64,000 bases of DNA from Verrucomicrobiota bacterium (lineage in GTDB: Bacteria > Verrucomicrobiota > Verrucomicrobiia > Limisphaerales > JADJPG01): positions 84,603-148,602 of the forward strand of contig JADJPG010000013.1 of the NCBI GenBank assembly GCA_016713365.1. Reading direction: 5' to 3'. The notes beneath the pieces were generated by a model. That model was given only the letters and a program-made list of their open reading frames with translations, was not told the DNA's origin and searched no databases. The position numbers and the translations under genes were made by a program. Below are positions 27,345 to 37,133 of the stretch, in pieces. Each line of letters starts with the position of its first letter. Positions within the stretch are counted from its first letter, which is position 1.

Positions 27345-30143
27345 ATGCCGAACCTGTTGGAAAAGTTTGAAGCCAGCGCCGCCGCGCGCCTCGACGGCTA
27401 CTCGCCGGCCGAGGACCTGGCCCGCTACAAAACCTTCCTCAAGGTCGAGTCGCACCGGCTGAAGATGCGCCATCGCGCGGGCGGCAGCGGGCTCGAAGTT
27501 TGCCGCGGCCGGGCCATGCTCGTGGACGTGCTCATCCGGCAGCTTTGGAACACCGCGAAGGGCAGCATGTCCGAACAGGCGCAGAAGGAATTCCCGCCCG
27601 TGACGCTGGTGGCACTGGGCGGTTACGGACGCGGCGAGCTCAATCCGCTCAGCGATCTCGATATCATGTTCCTGCACTACGGCCAGGTCGTGGTGGGCAC
27701 CAAGCCCCTGCCCTCCTTGGCAAAGTTGATGGACGGCATTCTCATGCCGCTCTGGGATCTGGGATTCAAGGTCGGCCACTCCGTTCGCACGATTGCCGAG
27801 TGCGTCGAAGCGGCGAACTCGAAGTCCGACCCGAAAAGCATGGAGAGCAAGACGTCGCTGCTCGAAGCCCGGCTCGTGGTCGGCGACACCAAGCTTTTCG
27901 ACAAGCTGGAGAAGACCGTCGTCGCAAAATGCGTGGAAGGATTCGAGGACCAGTATATCGCAGCGCGAATGGTCGACCAATCCGAGCGGCGCACCAAGTT
28001 CGGCAACTCCGCCACCATGCAGGAGCCGAACATCAAGAACGGCTGCGGCGGCCTGCGCGATGTGCAGAACCTGCACTGGATGACGTTCTTCAAATATCGC
28101 ACGCGCACGCTGGCCGAAATGTTGGAGCGCGAGTTCATCACGGCTTCCGAGCGCAAGCAGCTAGAGACGGCGTATGACTTCCTGCTTACCGTGCGCAACG
28201 AGATGCATTATCTCTCGACCTCGCCGAAGTATCCCTCCGACAACCTGACCAAGTCGCTCCAGCCCACCGTCGCCACCAACCTCGGCTACACGGATCGATC
28301 GCCCAGCATCCGATTGGAAAAGTTCATGCGCGATCTTTACAGCCACATGCGGAATGTCTTCCTGATCACCCGCACGCTGGAGGAACGCCTCGCCCTTCTG
28401 CCGAAGCAGCATTTGCTCCCGGATTTGCGCAAGCTCGGCCGGTTCATTCCGGCGCCGTTCAAGAAGGCGCCGCCGCAGGTCATCGATGGTTTCAAGTTCG
28501 TCGGCGACCAGATCCAGATCGTTTCGAACCGCGTCTTCAAGGATCAACCGCGCCGCCTGATGCGCGTCTTCCTGCACGCCCAGCAACGCGGCCTGAAGCT
28601 TCATCCCGATCTCGCCCAGCTCATCCGCAAGGATCTGCCTCTGGTCGATCGCACGTTTCTTTACGACGAACACGTTCGCGAAACGTTCCTCGAAATCATG
28701 GGGCAACGCGGCAACGTCGCACCCGTCCTGCGCGCCATGCACGAGGTCGGGATGCTTGGGAAATACATTCCTGAATTCGGCAAGCTGACCTGCCTCGTGC
28801 AGCACGAGTTTTATCACCAGTACACCGCGGACGAACATACGCTCCAGTGTCTCGCCCAGCTGGACAAGGTCTGGGAATCACAGGAGCCGGTTTACAACAA
28901 TTACGCGGATATCTTTCGCGAGATTGATCATCCGTTCATCCTCTACCTCGCGCTGCTTCTTCACGACGCCGGCAAGGCCCTGCACACGGGAGACCATGCG
29001 GACGTCGGAACGAAGATCGCCCTGCGCGTGGCGAAACGGCTCGCACTGGACGGCACCACCACGCATTCCCTGCGCATCCTCGTCGAGCAGCATCTGACCC
29101 TGGCCATGATCTCGCAACGTCGCGACCTCGAAGATCAATCCGTGATCCGGAATTTCGCCGGCATCGTCCAGACCCAGGACAATCTCCGCATGCTGGCGTT
29201 GCACACCTTCGTCGACTCCGTGGCCACCAGCGACAAGCTCTGGAACGGGTTTAAGGATTCGTTGCTCTGGTCTCTTTACCAAAAGGCGATGCAGGTGCTG
29301 CAGGGCGGCACCGATTTCATTCGCGCCGAGGCGAAGCACCGGCAGCTGCTCGCCGAGGAAGTTTCCAAGATGATTCCGCGCACGTTCCATTCGGACGAAG
29401 TGGAGGCGCATTTCAACACCCTGCCATCGCGGTATTTTCAGATCCATCAGGCGAAGGAAATCTTCGAGGACCTCTCGCTGGCGCATCGTTTCATGCACCA
29501 GCAGATCGAGGAGGAGGACAAGGCGCTCGAGCCCGTCATCGCCTGGCACACCGAGCGGGACCGCGGCTACAGCACCGCGAAGATCTGCACGTGGGATCGA
29601 GCCGGACTCTTCAGCATCATCACCGGCTCCTTCAGCGCGGCGGGCATCAACATTCTCAGCGCGCAAATCTTCAGCCGCGGCGACGGCATCGTCATCGACA
29701 CGTTTGAAATCACCGACGCGACCGCCGGCGGCGTGGTGCATCGCGAGGAACGCGAACGCTTCGAACGGATCTTGAAACAGGCGCTCGTCGAGGAGGGACC
29801 GGACTTCCGCACGCTTATCGCGAAACGCAAATCCGCCCGGCCGCTCTATCAATCGCTGCCCGGCGACCGAATGCCCACGCGCATCTTCTTCGACAACGAC
29901 ACGTCCGAGCGCCGCACCGTCATCGACCTGGAAACCGAGGATCATCTCGGTCTGCTCTACGCCGCCGCCAGCGCATTGACGGATGCGGGCCTGGACATCT
30001 CGCTGGCGAAGATTTCTACGGAGAAAGGCGCGGCCATCGACAGCTTCTACGTCTCCGAGATCGACGGCCAGAAGGTAACCGACCCGCTGCGCCAGCGCTT
30101 CATCGCTGAAAAACTGATGTCCGCCCTGCGCACGTTGTCCTGA
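27345..30143 (+). CDS. glnD: [Protein-PII] uridylyltransferase/uridylyl-removing enzyme
   Basis: This 932-residue cytosolic nitrogen sensor adds UMP to PII proteins when glutamine is low and removes it when glutamine is high. The nucleotidyltransferase motif GGYGRGELNPLSDLDIMF lies at ~92-109. The HD phosphohydrolase motif HDAGKALHTGDHADVG is near 539. Two ACT glutamine-binding domains start at ~742 (CTWDRAGLFSIITG) and ~858 (TEDHLGLLYAAASAL). Length and domain order match GlnD. The ATG at 27345 fits the usual start; an upstream in-frame codon at 27309 is not needed. No glnB or amtB is adjacent. Confidence 0.96.
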   Translation: MPNLLEKFEASAAARLDGYSPAEDLARYKTFLKVESHRLKMRHRAGGSGLEVCRGRAMLVDVLIRQLWNTAKGSMSEQAQKEFPPVTLVALGGYGRGELNPLSDLDIMFLHYGQVVVGTKPLPSLAKLMDGILMPLWDLGFKVGHSVRTIAECVEAANSKSDPKSMESKTSLLEARLVVGDTKLFDKLEKTVVAKCVEGFEDQYIAARMVDQSERRTKFGNSATMQEPNIKNGCGGLRDVQNLHWMTFFKYRTRTLAEMLEREFITASERKQLETAYDFLLTVRNEMHYLSTSPKYPSDNLTKSLQPTVATNLGYTDRSPSIRLEKFMRDLYSHMRNVFLITRTLEERLALLPKQHLLPDLRKLGRFIPAPFKKAPPQVIDGFKFVGDQIQIVSNRVFKDQPRRLMRVFLHAQQRGLKLHPDLAQLIRKDLPLVDRTFLYDEHVRETFLEIMGQRGNVAPVLRAMHEVGMLGKYIPEFGKLTCLVQHEFYHQYTADEHTLQCLAQLDKVWESQEPVYNNYADIFREIDHPFILYLALLLHDAGKALHTGDHADVGTKIALRVAKRLALDGTTTHSLRILVEQHLTLAMISQRRDLEDQSVIRNFAGIVQTQDNLRMLALHTFVDSVATSDKLWNGFKDSLLWSLYQKAMQVLQGGTDFIRAEAKHRQLLAEEVSKMIPRTFHSDEVEAHFNTLPSRYFQIHQAKEIFEDLSLAHRFMHQQIEEEDKALEPVIAWHTERDRGYSTAKICTWDRAGLFSIITGSFSAAGINILSAQIFSRGDGIVIDTFEITDATAGGVVHREERERFERILKQALVEEGPDFRTLIAKRKSARPLYQSLPGDRMPTRIFFDNDTSERRTVIDLETEDHLGLLYAAASALTDAGLDISLAKISTEKGAAIDSFYVSEIDGQKVTDPLRQRFIAEKLMSALRTLS

Positions 30144-30164
30144 TCGTTGCGGCGGCACGCGGTC

Positions 30165-30181
30165 CTAATCGCAGCGATTAG
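30165..30181. repeat. Perfect 17-nt palindrome between glnD and glcD
   Basis: CTAATCG/CGATTAG are perfect 7-bp arms around CAG, 22 bp after the glnD stop. It could be a weak terminator hairpin or a repressor site for the following gene. The sequence alone does not decide. Confidence 0.3.
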
Positions 30182-30247
30182 CCGGCCCATTCGCTCAATA
30201 GTCTTGCTTGGAATCCCGCACGGACGTTTGATCGCTCCATACTGTTT

Positions 30248-31630
30248 ATGGCGCTGAACTCTGAAGTGTTGGCCAAGCTGCGGTCCATCGTGGGACCGGA
30301 AAACGTTCTCACCTCGAAGGAAGATCTCATTCCCTATTCCTTCGACGGCACTGCGGCGCTCCAGCAAATGCCCGGCTGCGTCGTGTTCGCGCGGAACAAG
30401 GATCACGTCCGCAACGTCCTGCTACTCGCCAACGAAACGAAGACACCCGTCATCACCCGCGGCTCCGGCACCGGCCTGAGCGGCGGCAGCATTCCGGCGC
30501 AGGATTGCATCGTGCTCTGCACGGTGAAGATGAACGAGATTCTCGAAGTCGATCGCGCAAACCTCACGATGCTCGTCGAGCCGGGCGTAACGACGCTCCA
30601 GATCGCCGACGCCGCGACCGCCGTCGGACTGTTTTACCCGCCCGATCCAGGTTCGATGAAGATCTCGACCATCGGCGGAAACGTCGCCGAGAATTCCGGC
30701 GGTTTGCGCGGTCTCAAATACGGCATCACGCGCAACTACGTGATGGGCCTCGAAGTCATCCTGCCCGATGGCGAAGTGCTCTGGACCGGCAACAAGTGCG
30801 TGAAAGACGTCGCCGGTTACTCGTTGCGCGATCTGTTCGTCGGCAGCGAAGGCACACTCGGCGTCATCACCAAGGTATTGCTCCGGCTCATCCCGAAACC
30901 CGCCGCGAAGAAGACGATGGTCGCCACCTTCAACGCGATGGATCAGGCCGCGCAATGCGTGTCGGACATCATCGCCGCGCAGATCATTCCTTGCACGCTG
31001 GAGTTCCTCGACCGCACCACGATTCATTGCGTCGAAGATTTTGCGAAGGTTGGCCTGCCGCTCGATTGCGAAGCGCTGCTCCTGATGGAAACCGATGGTC
31101 ATCCCGTCGTGGTGAACGAGGAAGCGGCCAAGATGGAGGAGATCACGCGCAAGAACGGCGCGCTCGAAGTTCGCGTCGCGAAGGACGACGCCGAAGCCAA
31201 CAAGCTCGCCACGGCCCGCCGCAGCGCGTTCAGCGCATTGGCTCGCGTGTCGCCGACCACCATTCTCGAAGACGCCACCGTGCCCCGCAGCGAACTGGCG
31301 AAGATGATTCGGTTCGTCGAAGCCGTCGCCAAGAAACACAAGCTGCGCATCGGGACGTTCGGTCACATGGGCGATGGCAATCTGCACCCGACCTTCCTCA
31401 CCGACGAACGCAAGAAGGACGAAATGCAGCGCGTCCATCACGCGTTTGAGGAGATTTTCGAGGAAGCCATCCGCCTCGGCGGCACCATCACCGGCGAGCA
31501 CGGCATCGGCTTGGCGAAAAAGGATTTTCTCCCGAAGTTCGCCGGCAACGCCCAGATGCGCGTGATGCGCGAACTGCGCCGCGCGCTCGATCCGAACGGC
31601 ATTTTGAATCCGGGCAAGATGTTCGATTGA
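30248..31630 (+). CDS. glcD: FAD-linked oxidase GlcD (glycolate/D-lactate dehydrogenase subunit)
   Basis: This 460-residue flavoprotein of the VAO/PCMH family oxidises glycolate or D-lactate. The FAD-binding half has PVITRGSGTGLSGGSIPAQ, LVEPGVTTLQI, STIGGNVAENSGGLRG and KDVAGYSLRDLFVGSEGTLG. The C-terminal half has GTFGHMGDGNLHPTF and GEHGIGLAKKDF, which close the active site. Length is normal. No glcE or glcF follows, so it may act alone like single-subunit D-lactate dehydrogenases. It starts at the ATG at 30248. Confidence 0.92.
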   Translation: MALNSEVLAKLRSIVGPENVLTSKEDLIPYSFDGTAALQQMPGCVVFARNKDHVRNVLLLANETKTPVITRGSGTGLSGGSIPAQDCIVLCTVKMNEILEVDRANLTMLVEPGVTTLQIADAATAVGLFYPPDPGSMKISTIGGNVAENSGGLRGLKYGITRNYVMGLEVILPDGEVLWTGNKCVKDVAGYSLRDLFVGSEGTLGVITKVLLRLIPKPAAKKTMVATFNAMDQAAQCVSDIIAAQIIPCTLEFLDRTTIHCVEDFAKVGLPLDCEALLLMETDGHPVVVNEEAAKMEEITRKNGALEVRVAKDDAEANKLATARRSAFSALARVSPTTILEDATVPRSELAKMIRFVEAVAKKHKLRIGTFGHMGDGNLHPTFLTDERKKDEMQRVHHAFEEIFEEAIRLGGTITGEHGIGLAKKDFLPKFAGNAQMRVMRELRRALDPNGILNPGKMFD

Positions 31631-31660
31631 CCCATTCGCGACTCTCAACTCTCTTGTAGC

Positions 31661-32176
31661 ATGGAACTGCACAAGCCCACCAAGGACGAACGCGACTTCG
31701 TGCAAGTCGTGAAGTTTTCCACGGCGCTCGGGCTGGGGTTGATGGCGGCGTTTCTCTATTCGCTCAAGCAGGTGCATCCGAACATCGTGCTCGAATTCGG
31801 CTTCGGCACCGTGCTGGCATTTCTCGTCACCGCGGTGTTCTCCTGGCTGTTCTGCAATGTTCTCTTCAAAGGCGAATTTGACGAAGGTGACAGTGCCCAG
31901 GCCACCGCGTTGAAGAAGCGGCGCGTCACGCGTTGGGTCATCTTCTTCATCGTCGTTTCCAGCCTCCTCACCGCCGGCGCGTTTCTCTATTCGTTGAAGG
32001 ATCTCGCCACCGACAGCCGGCGCGATGTGATTCAGGGCGCGGGCTTCGCCGTATTCGTGCTCTCCATCGGCGGGTTCTTCATTCACAAGTCGGTCCGCTT
32101 CTTTGAGGAACAGGATCGCATCAACATGGAGCTCGCCCGTGAACGTGAGGAAGAAGAGCGCGACGACCTCAAATAG
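31661..32176 (+). CDS. Conserved hypothetical four-span membrane protein
   Basis: This 171-residue protein has four hydrophobic segments (~21-37, 43-66, 88-106 and 121-140) and a charged coiled-coil-like tail (EEQDRINMELAREREEEE). No domain is recognised. It starts at the ATG at 31661, 30 bp after glcD on the same strand, so co-transcription is likely. The C-terminus probably lies in the cytoplasm, judging by its charge. Confidence 0.6.
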   Translation: MELHKPTKDERDFVQVVKFSTALGLGLMAAFLYSLKQVHPNIVLEFGFGTVLAFLVTAVFSWLFCNVLFKGEFDEGDSAQATALKKRRVTRWVIFFIVVSSLLTAGAFLYSLKDLATDSRRDVIQGAGFAVFVLSIGGFFIHKSVRFFEEQDRINMELAREREEEERDDLK

Positions 32177-32253
32177 CACGGAGCCCGAACCGCGACCAAA
32201 GCTCCACGTCGCGCCCGTGAAGAAACGGACCGGCGCCGCCATCGAATAATCTC

Positions 32254-35200
32254 ATGACCTTCCGCTCCATCGGCCTCGCGCTCGGCGTTCTCACCCTCGC
32301 CGTGGTCCGCGCCGCGGAGCCCGACGTCGACCCGGCAGAGTTGCCCCGCATTCCCGCCACGCCGCCCGAACGCGCCCTCTCCACCTTCTCCCTGAAGCCC
32401 GGCCTGCGCCTCGATCTCGTCGCCGCCGAACCCCTCGTCGTTGATCCCATCGCGATGAGCTTCGACGAGAACGGTCGCCTCTACGTCATCGAGATGCGCG
32501 ATTACTCCGAACGCCGGCCGGAGCGCCTCGGACGCGTCCGACTCCTCGAAGACACCGATGGCGACGGGCGCTTCGATCAAAGCAGTGTTTTCGCGGACGA
32601 GCTGCCATGGCCGACGGCTGTGGTTTGCTGGGACGGCGGTGTGTTCGTCGGTGCCACGCCGGACATTCTCTACTTCAAGGACTCCAACCGCGACGGCGTG
32701 GCTGACGTGCGAGAACTCATCTTCAGCGGCTTCGCCAGCGACTACGCGCCCTACGCCACGAACAAGCTGAACGTTCAGGCGATGATGAACTCGTTCCACT
32801 GGACGCTCGACAATCGCATCCACGGGGCGAGTGGCGGCAGCGGTGGCAAAGTACGCCGGCTCGACTCACCCTTCACCCGCGAATGGCGTCAGCGCGCGGG
32901 CATCCAGGCCTCCGCGGTTCCACAAGCTCCTCCACCAGTCGACGTGCGCGGGAAAGATTTCTCCTTCGATCCGCGCACACTGGAATTCCGCACGGAAAGC
33001 GGCGGCGCGCAGCATGGGATGAGCTTCGATGACTTCGGTAGAAAATTCGTCTGCTCGAACAGCGATCACATCCAGCAAGTGCTCTACGAGGATCGTTACC
33101 TCGGTCCGAACACGTGGTTCACTCCACCGCCGCCGCGCGTCAGCATCGCCGCCGATGGCCCCGCCGCGCCTGTCTTTCGCCGCAGCCCCGATGAACCATG
33201 GCGCGTGATTCGGACCAAATGGCGCGTGTCCGGCGCTGTCCCCGGCATTATCGAAGGCGGTGGTCGGCCGAGCGGTTACTTCACGGGCGCGACCGGCGCG
33301 ACCATCTACCGCGGCGACGCTCTCGGTGAGGAATATGTCGGCGACGCGTTCATCGCAGACTGCGGCAGCAATCTCGTTCACCGGAAGAAACTCCGCTCCA
33401 GCACGAACAGCCTCGCGCTCATCGCCGAACGCGATCCGTCCGAGCAATCCGTCGAGTTCCTTGCCAGCACCGACAACTGGTTCCGCCCTGTGCAGTTCGC
33501 GAACGCACCCGACGGCGCGCTCTACATCGCCGACATGTATCGCGAAGTGATCGAGCATCCGTGGTCGCTCCCGGAATCGATCAAGAAACATCTCGACCTC
33601 AACAGCGGCAGCGACCGCGGCCGCATCTACCGCATCGTCCGTGAAAATCACCAGCAACGCCCGCTTCCGCGCTTGAGCTTGCTGAGCGCCGTCGAACTCG
33701 TGCCATTCCTCGAACATCCCAATGGCTGGCACCGCGACACCGCCGCACGACTGCTGTATCAGCGTCAGGATCCGTCGGCGATTCCGGCACTGCAGGAGCT
33801 CGCCGTTTCAGGAAGCGGCCTGGGCCGGATGCACGCGTTGTATGTCTTGAGTGGGCTCGTTGCGCTGCGAGAGAATCTCGTCACCCATTCGCTCGGGTCC
33901 ACCTTTCCCCAGCTTCAACGTCATGCTCTCCGCCTCTCGGAAGCCTTCGCCGCTGCGCCTTCCGAGACTCTCGTCGCCGCACTCCGCAATCTCGCCACGA
34001 GCAGGAACAACGATGCTGAGTCACTTTCGGTCGACTTCCAGCTGGCCTGGACGCTCGGTCGCGTTCGCCCAACGGATCGCGACACCATCGCCGATCAGTT
34101 TCTCGGCCGGTTGTATCGGGAGGGACATCCTGGCGTTCGGCAAACGGGCGGCAGCAGCGAACCGTCCTCGTGGTTCCATCCGGCGCTCATGAACTCGCTC
34201 GGCAACGATCCGGTCGACGTCCTCCGGCGCACCATCACTCGTTCCGGCCCGACCTTGCCGCTTCCACCGCTGGCCGGGAATCAGCCCACCCGCATGCCGC
34301 AACTTCCCACCGTACGCCGCCTGCTGGGCTACGAAGAACAACGAGCGATCGTCGCAAAGTTCGCCCGACTCGTCGGCACGCGAAACGTATCGAATGAAGT
34401 GCGCCGCGCGCTTGCCGAACTGGAAAAAACTCCTGCCAACAGGGGCCGCGCTGGGAATAATCTCAGCCTGCGCGTCGGCTTCGAATACCTCGCGAGCCTG
34501 GCGGAAGGGCTGGAAGAAAGCGGTGGCGCCGTCTCTCGCCACCTCGGCAGTGTAAATCTGACTAACCTTCTGCGCGAGGCCCGGCGGGTGGCGTTGGACA
34601 GCAAATCTCCCGGCACTCCAGACCGTCCGCTCGCGCTGCGCGCCCTCGCTTCACTGCCGGAATCCACCGATCGCACCAACCTGATCGCCTTGGTCACCTC
34701 GGCAGCGGAGATTTCGGACATTCGTCTCGCAGCGCTCGCCTCACTAAATCGTCCGGCCTTTGCCGACACCGCGCGCGACATCGTGACGCGCTGGGCGCAG
34801 CTCCTCCCCGCACAACGAACCCTGATCATCGAGACCTTCCTCAAGCGCGCGGATCGCACCCGCGCGTTGCTCTCCGGCATCGAGAGCGGCGTGGTTCGTG
34901 CCAATGAATTCTCCATCGCGCAGCAAACTGCGCTTCGCTCGCATCGCGATGCGGCAATTCGCGAGCAAGCGATCGCGTTGCTGGGCAAAGCAGCCTCCGG
35001 TTCACGCGATCAAGCCGTCGAGAAGTTCCGCCCGGCGCTCAGTCTTGCGGGCTCGGCCGCGAATGGACAGAAGCTGTTCACCGCGCGCTGCGTCACCTGC
35101 CACAAGCTCGGCGGGGAAGGCCACGCGCTCGGCCCCGATCTCGCGAGCGTGCGTTCCAATGGAAAGGAGAAGCTGCTCACCAGCATCATCGATCCGAACC

Positions 35201-35454
35201 GCGAAGTCGCGCCGGCCTTCGCCAGCTACGAGATCGAAACCAAGGACGGCGAGAACGTCACGGGCATTCTCGCCAGCGAATCCGCCAGCGCCGTCCTCCT
35301 GCGTCAGGCGGGCGGACTGCAGAAGGAACTGGCGCGCGCGAACATCGTTTCGCTTCGCAGCGAGGGACGCTCGTTGATGCCGGAAGGTTTGGAGGAAGGT
35401 CTCACCGCCCAGGAAATGGCAGACCTGCTCGAATACGTCCTCACCGCGAAGTAG
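32254..35454 (+). CDS. PVC-type membrane-bound dehydrogenase: propeller + HEAT + cytochrome c
   Basis: This 1066-residue exported redox protein has a signal peptide (~1-20). A large PQQ/NHL-like propeller follows (~40-480; DPIAMSFDENGRLYVIEMRDYSE, FVGATPDILYFKD, ALYIADMYRE). A HEAT-like helical region (~490-880) comes next, and then a C-terminal cytochrome c domain with C-V-T-C-H at ~946-950, where haem is attached. This architecture (Planctomycetes/Verrucomicrobia 'membrane-bound dehydrogenase') is common beside carbohydrate-use genes; substrate and acceptor are unknown. It starts at the ATG at 32254. Confidence 0.9.
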   Translation: MTFRSIGLALGVLTLAVVRAAEPDVDPAELPRIPATPPERALSTFSLKPGLRLDLVAAEPLVVDPIAMSFDENGRLYVIEMRDYSERRPERLGRVRLLEDTDGDGRFDQSSVFADELPWPTAVVCWDGGVFVGATPDILYFKDSNRDGVADVRELIFSGFASDYAPYATNKLNVQAMMNSFHWTLDNRIHGASGGSGGKVRRLDSPFTREWRQRAGIQASAVPQAPPPVDVRGKDFSFDPRTLEFRTESGGAQHGMSFDDFGRKFVCSNSDHIQQVLYEDRYLGPNTWFTPPPPRVSIAADGPAAPVFRRSPDEPWRVIRTKWRVSGAVPGIIEGGGRPSGYFTGATGATIYRGDALGEEYVGDAFIADCGSNLVHRKKLRSSTNSLALIAERDPSEQSVEFLASTDNWFRPVQFANAPDGALYIADMYREVIEHPWSLPESIKKHLDLNSGSDRGRIYRIVRENHQQRPLPRLSLLSAVELVPFLEHPNGWHRDTAARLLYQRQDPSAIPALQELAVSGSGLGRMHALYVLSGLVALRENLVTHSLGSTFPQLQRHALRLSEAFAAAPSETLVAALRNLATSRNNDAESLSVDFQLAWTLGRVRPTDRDTIADQFLGRLYREGHPGVRQTGGSSEPSSWFHPALMNSLGNDPVDVLRRTITRSGPTLPLPPLAGNQPTRMPQLPTVRRLLGYEEQRAIVAKFARLVGTRNVSNEVRRALAELEKTPANRGRAGNNLSLRVGFEYLASLAEGLEESGGAVSRHLGSVNLTNLLREARRVALDSKSPGTPDRPLALRALASLPESTDRTNLIALVTSAAEISDIRLAALASLNRPAFADTARDIVTRWAQLLPAQRTLIIETFLKRADRTRALLSGIESGVVRANEFSIAQQTALRSHRDAAIREQAIALLGKAASGSRDQAVEKFRPALSLAGSAANGQKLFTARCVTCHKLGGEGHALGPDLASVRSNGKEKLLTSIIDPNREVAPAFASYEIETKDGENVTGILASESASAVLLRQAGGLQKELARANIVSLRSEGRSLMPEGLEEGLTAQEMADLLEYVLTAK

Positions 35455-35472
35455 CACTTGCGGAAACCGATT

Positions 35473-36957
35473 TCAGGCTCCGCCCGTCTTCCGCATGTCG
35501 AGATAACGCTTCACGGTTCTTCGATCCAGATTCGCCCGACGCGCGACTTCTTCGATGGTCCGATGCCGCTGATGCAACAGTGTGCAATAACCGGCGAGCA
35601 ATCCATCCGCGTCCAGCGTGCCGCGGTCCAGATCGGCCATGAGCTGACTGCGCAGATCCTGGGCAACTCCCGCCGTGTCGCCGGCATAGCGGCTGGTTAG
35701 CAGGATTCGTCTCACCGCTTGTTCCAGTTCGCGCACATTTCCAGGCCACGCGTAGTGCAGTCCGACGCTGGAGCGGAGCGAATCCATGACCAGCGCGACG
35801 AGTTCCGGTGCCTCGCAACCAATCGTGCGCGTGACGAGATGGACCACCAGGAACTTCAACTCGGCCGGCGTTTCCTGAATGCGCTGCCGCAGCGACGGCA
35901 CGGTGATGACGTCCGAACTGAGACTGTAAAAGAAGTCGTCGCGGAACAGTTTCTCACTTCGCAGCTGGTCAAGCGGCTGGTTCGTCGCCGCAATGACGCG
36001 TCCACGAAAACGCAGTTTCTCGTGACTACCGACAGGTGAAAACGTCCGCTCCTGCAGCACTTGCAGCAGCTTGATCTGCACGGGCGCGGAGACATCGCCG
36101 ATCTCGTCGAGGAAGATCGCACCGTGCGGACTGCATCGCGCGAAGATGCCTTGATGCGCCTCCATGGCCCCGGTGAACGCGCCTTTCTTGTGCCCGAACA
36201 GTTCCGACTCGATGAGCGTTTCCGGATACTGCGAGAGATTCAGGGAAACGAATCCGCGCGTGAAGCTCTCGGCAAAGCAGCCTTTGCGTTCCTCGAACGG
36301 GATGAAGCCGCTGCGTCCGATGGCGGCGGCGGCGGTGCCTTTGCCGGTGCCGGTTTCGCCGAGCAGTAGCGTCGAGAAATCCTCCATGCGATTCCACAGG
36401 TAGCGATCGTACCAGCGGATGTCGTGCGTGAAGACGTTGTTCCAGAGATGCAGGCGGAAGGACTTCATGCACTCGCTCTCGCCGATGAGCCCTTGCACGA
36501 TGAAGTAGAACGCGCGGCGCACTTGATAAAAGATCGCCAGGAAGCGTCGCGCTTCGTCCGCCGAGAATCCACGTCGCGCGAGCAACGCCAGCACCTCGTC
36601 AGCGAACGCCACGCGAACCGGAGCGTCGCCGGCCTTCTCCTGCGCGATGATGAGTTCATCCAGCCGCTCGAAGTAGAGATGATACGCCTCGAAGAGAAAC
36701 GCGTTGCGCATCAGCTCGCGCTCCTCGCCCGCGAAACGACGCAGATCGGCCAGCCCATCCGCCGCGAGTTTCTCCACGCGCGCTGACACGGTTCGCTTCA
36801 AGAACGCCGCCCGCTCGGTCTCATCCTTAAAGGTCGTGCCGGCGATCTTCTGATCGACCTCCAGTCGCTGCGTGCTGAACGGATTCGTGAACGCCGCCGC
36901 GGCAACCCACTGGAAGAACTCACGGTCCGCTGGCGATAGCGAGGTTTTGGCTGGCAT
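35473..36957 (-). CDS. Sigma-54-dependent transcriptional activator (AAA+), no receiver domain
   Basis: This 494-residue enhancer-binding protein opens sigma-54 promoters. The N-terminal ~190 residues are alpha-helical and resemble no receiver, GAF or PAS domain, so the signal it reads is unknown. The AAA+ core has Walker A GETGTGKG (~200), the sigma-54 contact loop GAFTGA (~262) and Walker B AIFLDEIGD (~282), then WPGNVRELEQAVRRIL. A Fis-type helix-turn-helix (TIEEVARRANLDRRTVKRYL) ends the protein. The ATG at 36957 is chosen; an in-frame ATG at 37041 would add 28 unlikely residues. It is divergent from the operon starting at 37134, which has a -24/-12 promoter, so it probably controls that operon. 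Confidence 0.92.
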   Translation of the reverse strand: MPAKTSLSPADREFFQWVAAAAFTNPFSTQRLEVDQKIAGTTFKDETERAAFLKRTVSARVEKLAADGLADLRRFAGEERELMRNAFLFEAYHLYFERLDELIIAQEKAGDAPVRVAFADEVLALLARRGFSADEARRFLAIFYQVRRAFYFIVQGLIGESECMKSFRLHLWNNVFTHDIRWYDRYLWNRMEDFSTLLLGETGTGKGTAAAAIGRSGFIPFEERKGCFAESFTRGFVSLNLSQYPETLIESELFGHKKGAFTGAMEAHQGIFARCSPHGAIFLDEIGDVSAPVQIKLLQVLQERTFSPVGSHEKLRFRGRVIAATNQPLDQLRSEKLFRDDFFYSLSSDVITVPSLRQRIQETPAELKFLVVHLVTRTIGCEAPELVALVMDSLRSSVGLHYAWPGNVRELEQAVRRILLTSRYAGDTAGVAQDLRSQLMADLDRGTLDADGLLAGYCTLLHQRHRTIEEVARRANLDRRTVKRYLDMRKTGGA

Positions 36958-37081
36958 GCAGAAAATGATAACGCGATTAGCATTTACTGTCCATACAGCA
37001 GCACGGAAAGGACGGTGAAGATTCAGCGATAACAGCTTCATTCAACTTCATTGCAACGAGTTACACCCACCCAAACCGTTG

Positions 37082-37096
37082 TGGCATCCCGGCTGC
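37082..37096 (+). promoter_or_regulatory. Sigma-54 (-24/-12) promoter of the VIT-vWA/rhombosortase operon
   Basis: TGGCATCCCGGCTGC matches the sigma-54 consensus TGGCAC-N5-TTGC, with the invariant GG (37083-37084) and GC (37095-37096) exactly 10 bp apart. Transcription would begin near 37108, 26 bp before the ATG at 37134. A short palindrome CTGT-CCAT-ACAG at 36987-36998, about 115 bp upstream, is a possible activator site. The sigma-54 activator gene lies opposite. Confidence 0.7.
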
Positions 37097-37133
37097 GAAA
37101 GGGAGCGGCGTGAACGAAAACGAACTCCGAACT

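Noticed and set aside
30422..32242. 606-codon antisense frame across glcD and the next gene
   Set aside because: It covers two well-supported genes on the other strand and shows no domain.
36958..37041. 28-residue N-terminal extension of the sigma-54 activator from an upstream ATG
   Set aside because: The extra residues are poorly protein-like, and the extension would run into the divergent promoter region.
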